Shown: positions 26,244 through 33,491 of the stretch, in pieces
How the letters are laid out: each line of letters begins with the position of its first letter
Numbering within the stretch: the first letter of the stretch is position 1
Assembly: GCA_030613375.1 (NCBI GenBank)
Contig: JAUWMC010000003.1
Location: forward strand, 1 to 48,867
Length of the DNA: 48,867 nucleotides
Source of the DNA: Microcaldota archaeon
GTDB lineage: Archaea; Micrarchaeota; Micrarchaeia; Anstonellales; Bilamarchaeaceae
Direction of reading: 5' to 3'
Translations under genes and position numbers: made by a program
Notes under the pieces: model-generated
Database searches by the model: none
Told to the model about the DNA's origin: nothing
Seen by the model: the letters and a program-made list of their open reading frames with translations, nothing else

Positions 26244-26887
26244 TGCACGAACACGTAACCTGGGAAATGATTGAGAGGTGGGTTTCTACTAAGAGGGAGG
26301 GAGAGCACCACGCGGAAAAACTCGGGGATTTGATTATTGAAGTGGATAATGGTTTGATTGGGCTGAAGCAGCCCAAAACCGGTTTGCTTCAGATTATAAA
26401 TCCTAAAGATTTCGGGATTGAAAAGCTTAGTGAGGATGCAGAACTGATTGCACACAAGAAGGATGAAGGACATTATCTTGTTTATGTATTGAATCCGGAT
26501 TCGGATAAGCTTGTGCTGCTCGAAATTATTTTGGAGAAGGCTGCATTTGGAGTTTATTCCAAGGATTTTGAGCTTGGGGAGAAGCTTTCAAAAAAGAACT
26601 ATATGGTTATTGATTCTGAAACTCTTGTGATTTGCACACACAAGGTAATTTTTGTGGTGCGTGGAGGAACGCATATTGGAATTACTTTAGATGCTGCGGG
26701 AGTAAAGGGAATAAAGAATCCTGTTTTTGGGATTGGGAAAAGTGAGAAACATGTATGGCTTGCAGTTATGGAAAAGGGTGCGGAGGAAGCTGTTCTTGTT
26801 TGTTTAACTGATTCTGATTTGGGGTATGCTGTAAGAAGAAAAGAGAATAACGAATTGAAGAATAAGGAATTGATGGAAGAGGATTAG
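26243..26887 (+). CDS. Soluble protein of unknown function coupled to mtaD
   Basis: A 214-aa cytosolic-looking protein without signal or membrane segments. Its ATG overlaps the mtaD stop (TAATG), and GGTGA lies 7 nt upstream, so the two are translationally coupled. Alternating strands such as DLIIEVDNGLIGLKQPKTGLLQII, KVIFVVRGGTHIG and HVWLAVMEKG suggest a beta-rich, perhaps propeller-like fold. The C-terminus is charged and disordered. I do not recognise the family. The coupling hints at a role linked to the deaminase or its product. Confidence 0.75.
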   Translation: MHEHVTWEMIERWVSTKREGEHHAEKLGDLIIEVDNGLIGLKQPKTGLLQIINPKDFGIEKLSEDAELIAHKKDEGHYLVYVLNPDSDKLVLLEIILEKAAFGVYSKDFELGEKLSKKNYMVIDSETLVICTHKVIFVVRGGTHIGITLDAAGVKGIKNPVFGIGKSEKHVWLAVMEKGAEEAVLVCLTDSDLGYAVRRKENNELKNKELMEED

Positions 26888-27186
26888 GCCCTTCTTATTG
26901 GCCTTTTAGAGATTAGTTTTTGGTTTGGTTTTTTAGGTGGGTTCCTTAGGCACCTTGGAGCGAATGAGGTTTTCTTGGGAGCTTTCTGTTTTTCCAGTTG
27001 CTCTATCCTCTGCTCTAGTTTTTTGGTTTCTGAGCAGGAATGGACTGCTGCTCCTGCTGCAGCAAGAGTTAGAATCATTGCGCCTAGTACTGCATACCTG
27101 ATGGGAATCCAGAAAAAGAATTTTGTGTTTCTTTCAATTTCCATGGGGAGCTGATCCTTCTGGTGCTTAAGGTGGTGCTGAAGCAC
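26884..27186 (-). pseudogene. C-terminal part of the frameshifted membrane protein (TM plus coiled coil)
   Basis: This frame encodes a soluble lead (HHLKHQKDQLPMEIERN), one transmembrane helix (IRYAVLGAMILTLAAAGAAV), a coiled coil (ETKKLEQRIEQLEKQK) and a basic tail. In the original frame there is a TGA just upstream. A one-base insertion at the C-run at 27213-27217 would fuse it to the Pro-rich segment before it. If translated alone it could start at ATG 27144 (MEIER). Family unknown. It overlaps the end of the convergent gene at 26887 by 4 nt. Confidence 0.55.
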
Positions 27187-27398
27187 CGGGCGTGCATTCC
27201 CGTTCTGTGAAAGGGGGAGGATTCATCTGGATAAAAAGATCTGAAAAGTCCGAGCAGCTGCTTTTGCTGCCTTGCTAGTTTGTTGATTTTTATCTTTTCT
27301 TCTGGAACAGGAGGTGGAGTAGACGGCAGCATTCCCACAAACGGGGCTGGCTTTGGAGTTCCCAGTGGATGAGTTAGTTCAGAATCATCAGTGCCCAT
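27084..27398 (-). pseudogene. N-terminal part of a frameshifted membrane protein
   Basis: The frame starts at ATG 27398 and encodes a Pro-rich soluble segment (PSTPPPVPEEKIKINKL and LLGLFRSFYPDESSP). After a five-C homopolymer (minus strand of 27213-27217) the frame becomes implausible. Adding one C there gives a continuous ~170-aa protein joined to the frame of the next entry, reading ESSPLSQNGNARPVLQHHLKHQ. CTTATAATC and AT-rich sequence upstream look like a promoter. This is either a real broken gene or a sequencing or assembly indel. Confidence 0.55.
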
Positions 27399-27436
27399 TG
27401 GTCTAAATTAGTGATTATAAGGGTTTAAAAGTGTTA

Positions 27437-27475
27437 TAGAAAAATAAAAAGAAAATAAAAAAAGGAAATAAGAAA
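27437..27475 (-). terminator. T-rich terminator of the uL1-uL10-P1 operon
   Basis: On the minus strand, directly after the P1 stop, the sequence is a long run of T tracts (CCTTTTTTTATTTTC, CTTTTTATTTTTC). This is typical of archaeal transcription termination after ribosomal operons. No stable hairpin is needed or seen. Confidence 0.5.
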
Positions 27476-27485
27476 GGAGTTAGAA

Positions 27486-27809
27486 TTATCCGAATAGGTT
27501 TGCGAGGCCTTCAGCTGCCTGTTCTTCCTTCTTTTCTTCGGAAACTTCTTCTTCCTCTTCCTTTGCCTCAGCTGCTGGTGCTCCGCCTGCTGCGGGTGCC
27601 GCTGCTGGTGCTGCTGCAGCTGTTGCAACATTCTTGAGGAGATCTTCGAAGTCTACTCCCTTCACTGCTTCAGAAAGAACCTTTGCTTTAGCGTCATCTG
27701 CTTCTGCTCCGGCGGCTTTCATAACAGCTAATATTCCTTCCTGGGAAACATCTTTCCCAGCGCCATGCAAAAGAAGCACGGCATGCAAATATGGATCTAC
27801 TTTCGCCAT
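27486..27809 (-). CDS. Ribosomal stalk protein P1 (aL12)
   Basis: Acidic stalk protein that recruits translation factors as dimers on uL10. The ~107-aa protein has the N-terminal helical dimerisation domain (VDPYLHAVLLLHGAGKDVSQEGILAVMKAAG), an Ala/Pro/Gly hinge and an acidic tail. It ends GLANLFG, the factor-binding motif (usually GLGALFG). ATG 27809 is preferred over the upstream in-frame GTG and ATG codons, with GTGAT upstream. The uL10 stop lies inside its upstream region. It is last in the uL1-uL10-P1 operon. Confidence 0.95.
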   Translation of the reverse strand: MAKVDPYLHAVLLLHGAGKDVSQEGILAVMKAAGAEADDAKAKVLSEAVKGVDFEDLLKNVATAAAAPAAAPAAGGAPAAEAKEEEEEVSEEKKEEQAAEGLANLFG

Positions 27810-27814
27810 TTTCA

Positions 27815-29074
27815 TCACTCTTTTTTGGCTTCGGATTTCTCTTCAGCCTTTTTTTCTTTCTTTTCCTCAGCAGAAGCATCTGAAGATTTCTCTTTCTTTT
27901 CCTTTGGCTTTGGTTTTGCCTTGGGCTTCTTTTCCGCCTTTGGTTCCTCCTCCATCTTTTCAGGTTTCGGCTCCTCCTTGGGTTTCTCCTTAGGTTTCTC
28001 CTTAGGTTTTTCCTTCTTGGGGGCTTCTTCCTTCTTTTCAGGCTTTGGTTCTTCCTTAGGTTTTTCTTCAGCTTTAGGTTTTTCCTTAGCTTCGGGTTTG
28101 GGCTCTTCGGCTTTTGGTTCTTCAGCCTTCTTTTCAGGTTTCAGTTCCTCTTTAGGTTCTTCTTCCTTTTCTTCAGGCTTTGGTTCCTTGGGATTCTGAG
28201 CCTCTTCTGCACCAAGTGCAGACTCCGGTACTTTATCAGACAGAGCCATTCCAGTCCTGAGGGACTGGGTAAGAAGCTGCTCTATCGCTTGTGGAGAGTA
28301 AATGTCCCCGTTTATCGCAGTGTTCACTCCCTGGGTAAATGCCTGGGTGAGCAAGAACGTAATGTTCTGCTCGGTAGGCACATCCGCATTCACTGAAATG
28401 TTGAATGCGGCCTGCAGAGAGTCTGTGAACTCAGGTACAAGGGTCTCCGCGGAGATGTTCAGCAAATCAGGCGTATAGATATATTCTCCATCATATGCAA
28501 GGAGAACATCTACATTTACCTTGAACGGCTTGAAACCTAAAGTTCCAAGGGCCTTTGCCTTGTCTGGAGTAATCTCCTCTCCGGCTTTAACTACGGTTGA
28601 GTCCTTTACGACCGAAATCTTTGGGCCACGAATTTGTACTTTAATTCCTGCTGATTTCAATTCTGAAAGCGCGGGCCCGGGCGGAAGCTCGGTTTCCCCT
28701 GCAGGAACTATAATATCTATAGGCGCAATCTGCCCAGACTTTGCAATAACGTCCATGGTGTTCTCCCTGAAGAACTTGTTCAGTTCGTATGGAGAAAGTT
28801 CCGTAAGCACTACTGCTGCAGGCTGCTCAAAGAGGTCAATAAGCTCCTTGGGCTTTCCTGCACCTTCAAGTGCTCGGGTCATTACTGCAGACTTTGCAAC
28901 CTTGATTTTTGTTCCCTTTTCCCTGAGCTTCTTCCTTACGTTCTGGAGAAGTCTGTCCGGAAGATTTCTCAAATCAATGATTACCATGTTCTTAGATGCT
29001 GAGAACTCCTTTGTGAATTCCACTACTTGAGCCTTCTTTCTTGCGATTTCCGGCCTATCTTTCTTTTCTTCCAT
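27815..29074 (-). CDS. Ribosomal protein uL10 (P0) with atypical C-terminal tail
   Basis: Base of the ribosomal stalk. The ~419-aa protein is about 80 aa longer than usual archaeal P0. The rRNA-binding domain (MVIIDLRNLPDRLLQNVRKKLREKGTKIKVAKSAVM) and the inserted domain II (GPALSELKSAGIKVQI, KEPKI-like strands) are normal. P1-binding helices follow (NITFLLTQAFTQGVNTAI, AIEQLLTQSLRTGMAL). From about residue 280 on there is only low-complexity Lys/Glu/Pro sequence. It ends EKSEAKKE instead of the GLGALFG-type motif normally shared with P1. The DNA shows short tandem repeats encoding KEKPK units. ATG 29074 has AGGTG upstream. Confidence 0.95.
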   Translation of the reverse strand: MEEKKDRPEIARKKAQVVEFTKEFSASKNMVIIDLRNLPDRLLQNVRKKLREKGTKIKVAKSAVMTRALEGAGKPKELIDLFEQPAAVVLTELSPYELNKFFRENTMDVIAKSGQIAPIDIIVPAGETELPPGPALSELKSAGIKVQIRGPKISVVKDSTVVKAGEEITPDKAKALGTLGFKPFKVNVDVLLAYDGEYIYTPDLLNISAETLVPEFTDSLQAAFNISVNADVPTEQNITFLLTQAFTQGVNTAINGDIYSPQAIEQLLTQSLRTGMALSDKVPESALGAEEAQNPKEPKPEEKEEEPKEELKPEKKAEEPKAEEPKPEAKEKPKAEEKPKEEPKPEKKEEAPKKEKPKEKPKEKPKEEPKPEKMEEEPKAEKKPKAKPKPKEKKEKSSDASAEEKKEKKAEEKSEAKKE

Positions 29075-29084
29075 AGTTCCCACC

Positions 29085-29720
29085 TCACATCACCTGGACC
29101 GCCTTGCCCATTGTGAGCTTTACATAAGCGGACTTTATGCTTGACGCACCAGTCTTATTCTTTATTGCATCATACACCGCTTCGACGTTTTCTACAAGCT
29201 TACTGGACTCCATTGCTTCAGAGCCAACCAGTGCCTGCGCAACCGGCATATACTTCCCTTTTGAAGTAAGGCGGATTGAACGTTTTGCAGCGTTGATTGC
29301 GTTTGCAGGATTTCCAACTATTGGTTTGGGCATCTTTCCCCTTACCGCTAGGAACTGACCAAAGTTCTTTGCAATTTGACCAAGAAGGTTAGGCTGAGTA
29401 AGGAATACAGATTCCTGCACAAGTATCTTGAGCTTGGGCTGGTCCTTCTTATATTCCAAAAACTGATCCACTGAAAGAACTGAGTCCGCACCTGCTTTTT
29501 TTGAGGCGGTTCCGACTTCACCATCAGCGATTACTACCACCTTGGGTTCCTTGTCCCCCTTTCCATTTGGAAGGGCAACATCGAGGTTCAGCCTGTTTTC
29601 CGGCTTCGAGAAATCAATACCCCTAAAGTTGAATATAATTTCAACTGACTGGGTAAATTTCCTGCTTCCTTTTTCCTTTAGCATCTCTTCGATGCCTGCA
29701 ACTAATTTCTTTTTATCCAT
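29085..29720 (-). CDS. Ribosomal protein uL1
   Basis: uL1 binds the mobile L1 stalk of 23S rRNA and often represses its own operon. The 211-aa protein has the usual two-domain pattern, with SVEIIFNFRGIDFSKPENRLNLDVALPNG near the N-terminus, GKMPKPIVGNP in the middle and IKSAYVKLTMGKAVQV at the C-terminus. The start ATG has GGAGGGATTGA upstream, and a small hairpin precedes it. It is the first gene of the uL1-uL10-P1 operon. uL11, often linked in other archaea, is not here. Confidence 0.96.
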   Translation of the reverse strand: MDKKKLVAGIEEMLKEKGSRKFTQSVEIIFNFRGIDFSKPENRLNLDVALPNGKGDKEPKVVVIADGEVGTASKKAGADSVLSVDQFLEYKKDQPKLKILVQESVFLTQPNLLGQIAKNFGQFLAVRGKMPKPIVGNPANAINAAKRSIRLTSKGKYMPVAQALVGSEAMESSKLVENVEAVYDAIKNKTGASSIKSAYVKLTMGKAVQVM

Positions 29721-29730
29721 TCAATCCCTC

Positions 29731-29743
29731 CTGCTACCAGCAG
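29731..29743 (-). promoter_or_regulatory. Small hairpin before the uL1 ribosome binding site
   Basis: Minus-strand CTGCT-GGT-AGCAG forms a 5-bp stem with a 3-nt loop, immediately upstream of GGAGGG and the uL1 start. uL1 in some archaea represses translation by binding its own mRNA. Whether this element mimics the rRNA site is not clear from sequence. Confidence 0.25.
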
Positions 29744-29871
29744 TACATGTGGGCAGAAATTGACTGTGTTATCCTAGTTGTATTATAGAAATATTTTTAA
29801 ACTTCCCTATTCTGCTTTTTAGGAGCCAAGAGATCTTATTGTGTTTATTAATGTTTATAACGGAGGTATTT

Positions 29872-29937
29872 ATGGAAGACTGCGGGTTCAGCGATTGGAA
29901 GGAGGTCCTTAAGGAACCTTTAAAAACTCATATATAA
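29872..29937 (+). CDS. Tiny ORF (21 aa) with strong ribosome binding site
   Basis: ATG 29872 is preceded by GGAGG at optimal spacing (5 nt) and encodes MEDCGFSDWKEVLKEPLKTH plus Ile, then TAA. Upstream AT-rich TGTTTATTAATGTTTATAAC could be its promoter. Its 3' end overlaps the TATA-like box of the SBDS operon. It may be a leader peptide, a microprotein or chance. The coding evidence is the ribosome binding site alone. Confidence 0.3.
   Translation: MEDCGFSDWKEVLKEPLKTHI
29918..29927 (+). promoter_or_regulatory. Promoter of the SBDS-exosome operon
   Basis: CTTTAAAAAC preceded by GGAAC fits a BRE/TATA box. Initiation about 25 nt downstream would fall near 29945, coinciding with a second tiny ORF (ATG 29945 to TGA 29986, 13 codons) whose stop overlaps the SBDS start. 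SBDS itself has GTGAG 4 nt before ATG 29980. Confidence 0.5.
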
Positions 29938-29979
29938 TAAAATAATGCCTACACGTCCGAATTTTGGGCAAGTGAGTAT

Positions 29980-30672
29980 ATGGTGAGCTTAGATAACGCG
30001 ATAATTGCTTCCTACAAAAAAGAAGGAAAGCATTTCGAACTTTATGTAGACCCGAAGAACACTTACCTTTACTTGGACGGAGGAAAAAAGGATCTCAAAA
30101 ATATACTTGTGGTGGAAGAGGTTTACGAGAACGCAAAAAAAGCGGAACGGGCGAAGAACGCGGACATCCAGAAAGCGTTCGGAACCACGGACATTATGGA
30201 GATCCTGGAAATTACCCTGAAAAAAGGAGATGTGCAACTTACCACCGAACAAAGAAAGAAGAAGGTGGGAGATAAGCGCAAGAAAATCATAGATATGATT
30301 TGCAGGGAAGCAATAGATGTGCGCACGAAGGCACCAATACCCCCGATACGCATTGAAAATGCGATGGAGGAGGTAAGGTTCCACGTGGATCCCTTCAGGG
30401 ACCCAAAAGAGCAGATGGATGATCTTCTCAAAAAGCTGAGGCCGTTGATTCCGATTAAGTTCGAAAAAATTCAGATCGCGGTGAAGATTCCTCCAGAATA
30501 TTCACATCGTGCTTATGGCACTTTGAAACTGTATGGAATAAAAAAAGAGCAATGGCTCAAGGATGGATACCTTATAGTTGCGGTTGAGATTCCTGCAGGA
30601 ATGCAGGGAGAATTCCTTGACAAAATGAACAAGCTGACGGCCGGACAGGTCGAGACAAAAAAAATTGAATAG
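29980..30672 (+). CDS. SBDS family ribosome maturation factor
   Basis: SBDS homologues help release the anti-association factor aIF6 from the large subunit. The 230-aa protein shows the FYSH domain (AIIASYKKEGKHFELYVDP, FGTTDIMEILEITLKKGDVQLT), the central helical domain (KVGDKRKKIIDMICREAIDVRTKAPIPP) and the C-terminal ferredoxin-like domain (IPIKFEKIQIAVKIPPEY). Length is normal. It is first in the classic archaeal operon with rrp4, rrp41, rrp42, eL43, rpo12, pcc1 and prefoldin beta. The proteasome alpha gene often found before it is not here. Confidence 0.95.
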   Translation: MVSLDNAIIASYKKEGKHFELYVDPKNTYLYLDGGKKDLKNILVVEEVYENAKKAERAKNADIQKAFGTTDIMEILEITLKKGDVQLTTEQRKKKVGDKRKKIIDMICREAIDVRTKAPIPPIRIENAMEEVRFHVDPFRDPKEQMDDLLKKLRPLIPIKFEKIQIAVKIPPEYSHRAYGTLKLYGIKKEQWLKDGYLIVAVEIPAGMQGEFLDKMNKLTAGQVETKKIE

Positions 30673-30680
30673 GTGATTGA

Positions 30681-31562
30681 TTGGAAAAGATTGTGATACC
30701 CGGAGAGATTATCTGGGAACAGGAAATGAGAGTTCCAAACACCGTAGTGGTGGATGGGAAAACTTATGCAACCGTTCTAGGAATGGTGCGGGAAGATAGG
30801 TTTATCCCCCTGGAACTTGTATACAGACCCAAGCCAGGGGACAATTTGGTTGGAGTAGTGACGGACGTTAGGCATTCGGGATATTCCGTAGACATTAATC
30901 TTCCTCACGGAGGCTTTATCAGCTCTAAATTTACTAGAGTAAGCTTCAAGCAGGGAGACCTTATCTTTGGGCGGATTAAATTCGCTGATGAGGTTGGAAA
31001 CGTAGATATTACGGATGCGAAGAGACTTCCTGCAGGAAAACTTGTAGATGTTCCAGCTTCTAAAGTACCGAGGATTATCGGGAAGAAAAGCAGTATGCTT
31101 AACGTAGTCCGGGATGGAACCGGTTGCTCTATTTTCGTAGGGAACAACGGCTATATCTGGATTGGAGGAAAAGGAAACCTTCAGCTTGCGCTCAAAACTC
31201 TTGATTTTATCATTGAGAATGCGCACAAACACGGGCTTACGGACAAGGTGGCTGAATATCTGAATGAACAGGGTGGAAACGTAACGGTTCCTCCAAGGGA
31301 AGAAGCTGCTCCAGCAGCACCTGCTCCTACTGAGGAAAGGGCTCCTGAGCCTGCAGAGGTAAGCGGATTAGGTGCGCCTGTAGAAGAGACTCCAGACCCG
31401 GCAAAAGAGCCGATTACTGAAGACCCTGCACAGGTTTCTGAAGGAGAGCCTGTAGTTGAGCCTCCTAGGGCTGAAGCGCCTGAAGAAAGTGATAATCCCC
31501 TGATGAAGGGTGGATCCGGAATTCCGGAAAAGAAAGACAAAATTGATGTTGATGAGATGTGA
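30681..31562 (+). CDS. rrp4: Exosome cap subunit Rrp4
   Basis: Rrp4 forms the RNA-binding cap of the archaeal exosome. The 293-aa protein has the N-terminal domain (VVDGKTYATVLGMVREDRFIPLE), an S1 domain (PKPGDNLVGVVTDVRHSGYSVDINLP) and a KH domain (ASKVPRIIGKKSSMLNVVRDGTGC, NGYIWIGG). About the last 90 residues are a Pro/Ala/Glu-rich tail not seen in typical Rrp4 proteins (about 230 aa). The start is TTG, supported by AGGTGA 4 nt upstream and by the match to family N-termini. rrp41 follows after 4 nt. Confidence 0.94.
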   Translation: MEKIVIPGEIIWEQEMRVPNTVVVDGKTYATVLGMVREDRFIPLELVYRPKPGDNLVGVVTDVRHSGYSVDINLPHGGFISSKFTRVSFKQGDLIFGRIKFADEVGNVDITDAKRLPAGKLVDVPASKVPRIIGKKSSMLNVVRDGTGCSIFVGNNGYIWIGGKGNLQLALKTLDFIIENAHKHGLTDKVAEYLNEQGGNVTVPPREEAAPAAPAPTEERAPEPAEVSGLGAPVEETPDPAKEPITEDPAQVSEGEPVVEPPRAEAPEESDNPLMKGGSGIPEKKDKIDVDEM

Positions 31563-31566
31563 TAGA

Positions 31567-32301
31567 ATGGAAAAGCCAGAATTAATTAAAGATGGAAAAA
31601 GGCTTGATGGAAGAGGCCCCAAGGACCTGAGGTCCGTAAGAATTGAAGCGGGCGTGCTTAAGGAAGCACAAGGCTCTGCACTAGTAGAGTGGGGCGGAAA
31701 CAAGGTTATTGCAGGTGTGTATGGACCTAGAGAATGCATTCCCAAACATGGAGCTGACCCTTACAAGGCAAAGCTCAAGGTAAGGTACATGATGACACCT
31801 TTCTGCTCAAAGGGAGAGCACTCAAGAAGCGGACCTAATAGAAGGAGTATTGAAATCTCCAAGGTAATGAGGGAAGCATTTGAGCCGGTTGTAATGACCA
31901 AAAATTTCCCAAGGAGTCAGATCGAAGTGTATGTTGAAGTAATACAGGCAGAAGGAGGAACAAGAGTTGCTTCGCTTACTGCAGCTGCAGTTGCGCTTGC
32001 TGATGCAGGAATTCCTATGACTGACATGGTTTCTGCAATTGCTGTAGGAAAACTAGATGGTCAGCTTGTAGTGGACCTGGGCAAGGACGAAGACAATTAT
32101 GGAGAGTCTGATGTGCCTATGGCAATTACCCACAGGGACAAGCAAATTGTGCTTCTGCAGATGGACGGCCTTCTTACTAGGGAAGAACTTGCCCAGAGCC
32201 TTGATGATGGGATTGAGGGTGCAGACAAGGTGTATGAGCTGCAGGCTGAAGCGCTCAAGAAATCCTATGAAAAAGAAGAGCGGGGGAAGCTGAATCTTTG
32301 A
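31567..32301 (+). CDS. rrp41: Exosome catalytic subunit Rrp41
   Basis: Rrp41 is the RNase PH-like active subunit of the hexameric exosome ring with Rrp42. From ATG 31567 it is 244 aa, starting MEKPELIKDGKRLDGRG, the typical family N-terminus; the track start at 31510 lies inside rrp4. RNase PH features include YGPRECIPKH, the Arg-rich RSGPNRRSIEISKVMREAFEPVV and the catalytic region DLGKDEDNYGESDVPMAI. GTGATAG precedes the ATG. It is coupled to rrp4 and rrp42. Confidence 0.96.
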   Translation: MEKPELIKDGKRLDGRGPKDLRSVRIEAGVLKEAQGSALVEWGGNKVIAGVYGPRECIPKHGADPYKAKLKVRYMMTPFCSKGEHSRSGPNRRSIEISKVMREAFEPVVMTKNFPRSQIEVYVEVIQAEGGTRVASLTAAAVALADAGIPMTDMVSAIAVGKLDGQLVVDLGKDEDNYGESDVPMAITHRDKQIVLLQMDGLLTREELAQSLDDGIEGADKVYELQAEALKKSYEKEERGKLNL

Positions 32302-32311
32302 GGTGATTTTT

Positions 32312-33100
32312 ATGGGAGAAGAAACAAAAACCAAAATTCTTCGTGAAGTAAGGAAAGATTTCCTTCAGGAATTGCTTGCAAAAGGCAAGAGGTTCGATGA
32401 GAGGGAGTTGAATGAGTGGAGGCCTGTAAATGTGGATAAGGGAGTACTCCCGAACGCAGAAGGGTCTGCACTTGGAGAGATTGGAGGTACTAAGGTACTT
32501 GCAGCAGTAAAGTTTGATGTGATGACTCCGTTCTCCGATAGGCCGGAAGAGGGAGTGTTCATGACCGGGGCAGAATTCGTTCCGTTCGCATCCCCCGAGT
32601 TTGAGGCTGGGCCCCCAAGGGAAAACGCAATTGAGTTTGCGCGTGTAGTTGACAGGGGAATCAGGAGTTCGGAAGTAATCAATGTGAAAAATTTCTTCAT
32701 TGAAGAAGGGAAAGTACTCGGATTGTTCCTGGACCTTTGGGTATTGGACAATACAGGAAATCTTATGGATACCGGTGCACTTGCAGCTTGCGCTGCACTT
32801 CTTGATGCAAAAGTTCCGAAGATTGAAGATGGAAAGCTTATCCGGGAAGAAAGTTCCGGTGGGCTGAACATGAAGTACAAGCCTCTTAATACGAGCTTCA
32901 TAAAAGTAGGAAACAAATTCCTGATGGACCCATCCAAGGATGAGGAATATGCAAGGGACCTTCGATTTACAATTGGAAGCGTGGAAGGATTGATTACAAG
33001 CATACAGAAATCCGGGGATTCTGGGTTAAGCAAGGATGATGTAATGAACCTTGTAGACATTGCATTTGAAAAATCAGATGAACTGAGGAAATACCTATAG
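32312..33100 (+). CDS. rrp42: Exosome ring subunit Rrp42
   Basis: Non-catalytic RNase PH-like partner of Rrp41. About 262 aa from ATG 32312, which has GGTGA 5 nt upstream; the track GTG 32303 overlaps that site. Family features are KGKRFDERELNEWRPVNVDKGVLPNAEGSALGEIGGTKVLAAV, ARVVDRGIRSSEVIN and LWVLDNTGNLMDTGALAA. The conserved Asp residues of the active Rrp41 site are not preserved, as usual. It sits between rrp41 and eL43. Confidence 0.95.
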   Translation: MGEETKTKILREVRKDFLQELLAKGKRFDERELNEWRPVNVDKGVLPNAEGSALGEIGGTKVLAAVKFDVMTPFSDRPEEGVFMTGAEFVPFASPEFEAGPPRENAIEFARVVDRGIRSSEVINVKNFFIEEGKVLGLFLDLWVLDNTGNLMDTGALAACAALLDAKVPKIEDGKLIREESSGGLNMKYKPLNTSFIKVGNKFLMDPSKDEEYARDLRFTIGSVEGLITSIQKSGDSGLSKDDVMNLVDIAFEKSDELRKYL

Positions 33101-33106
33101 GTGGTT

Positions 33107-33346
33107 ATGATGAAGTGTCCAAGATATGGAAGAAGGATTAGGAAACTTGTAGGAGCTGCAACAAAGAAGAAAAATGCATTTTATGAGTGTCCTAAATGCA
33201 GAAAGAAATCCGTAAAAAGGATTTCCTATGCACTCTGGAAGTGCAACTCTTGCAACGCAAAGATTGCAGGCGGAGCATACAGCCTGAGCACCCCTGGTGG
33301 AGAAACCGCAAGGAGGATGCTCGCAAAGGAAGAAACAGGTGAATAG
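33107..33346 (+). CDS. Ribosomal protein eL43 (L37Ae), short N-terminus
   Basis: A zinc-ribbon protein of the large subunit. It is about 79 aa, with PRYGRRIRKLV followed by ECPKC and KCNSCNAKIAGGAY, which hold the four zinc cysteines. The usual N-terminal lead of about ten residues before RYGR (TKKVGxxGRFGx) is missing, and the protein starts directly at MMKCP. The C-terminus is longer than usual (ETARRMLAKEETGE). AGGTGG precedes ATG 33107, so the short start is credible. Confidence 0.92.
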   Translation: MMKCPRYGRRIRKLVGAATKKKNAFYECPKCRKKSVKRISYALWKCNSCNAKIAGGAYSLSTPGGETARRMLAKEETGE

Positions 33347-33484
33347 ATGGGAGAATATAGAGAATGGGAAACCGGAAACAAGGTAATAATTTCCAGCCTG
33401 AAGACTTTTGAGTTCCCCTCCACGGGAGCAAAGGTTTTGTTCAAGGCAAGGCCCCCTATTGCGAAAGAGATGGGAACGGATTAG
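33347..33484 (+). CDS. RNA polymerase subunit Rpo12 (RpoP) homologue lacking all zinc cysteines
   Basis: A 45-aa ORF below the track cutoff, immediately after the eL43 stop (TAGATG), with GGTGA upstream. In archaea this slot between eL43 and Pcc1 is rpoP/rpo12. The C-terminus GAKVLFKARPPIAKEM matches the Rpo12 ending (CGxKILxKxRPPVVKKV). The two CxxC pairs of Rpo12 (YxCxxCG and CPxCG) are replaced: YREWETG has Glu and Thr, and FEFPSTG has Phe and Thr. There is no cysteine in the whole product. It is either a functional zinc-free variant or a decayed copy. The intact frame, position and ribosome binding site favour function. Confidence 0.75.
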   Translation: MGEYREWETGNKVIISSLKTFEFPSTGAKVLFKARPPIAKEMGTD

Positions 33485-33491
33485 GAAATTT

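Noticed and set aside
27900-28190. Short repeated units that might look like a repeat array
   Set aside because: They are in-frame low-complexity codons for Lys/Pro/Glu within uL10, without spacers; not a CRISPR array.
27765-29030. Plus-strand Ser/Phe/Gly-rich ORFs opposite uL10
   Set aside because: They are antisense shadows of Lys/Glu codons in uL10, not genes.
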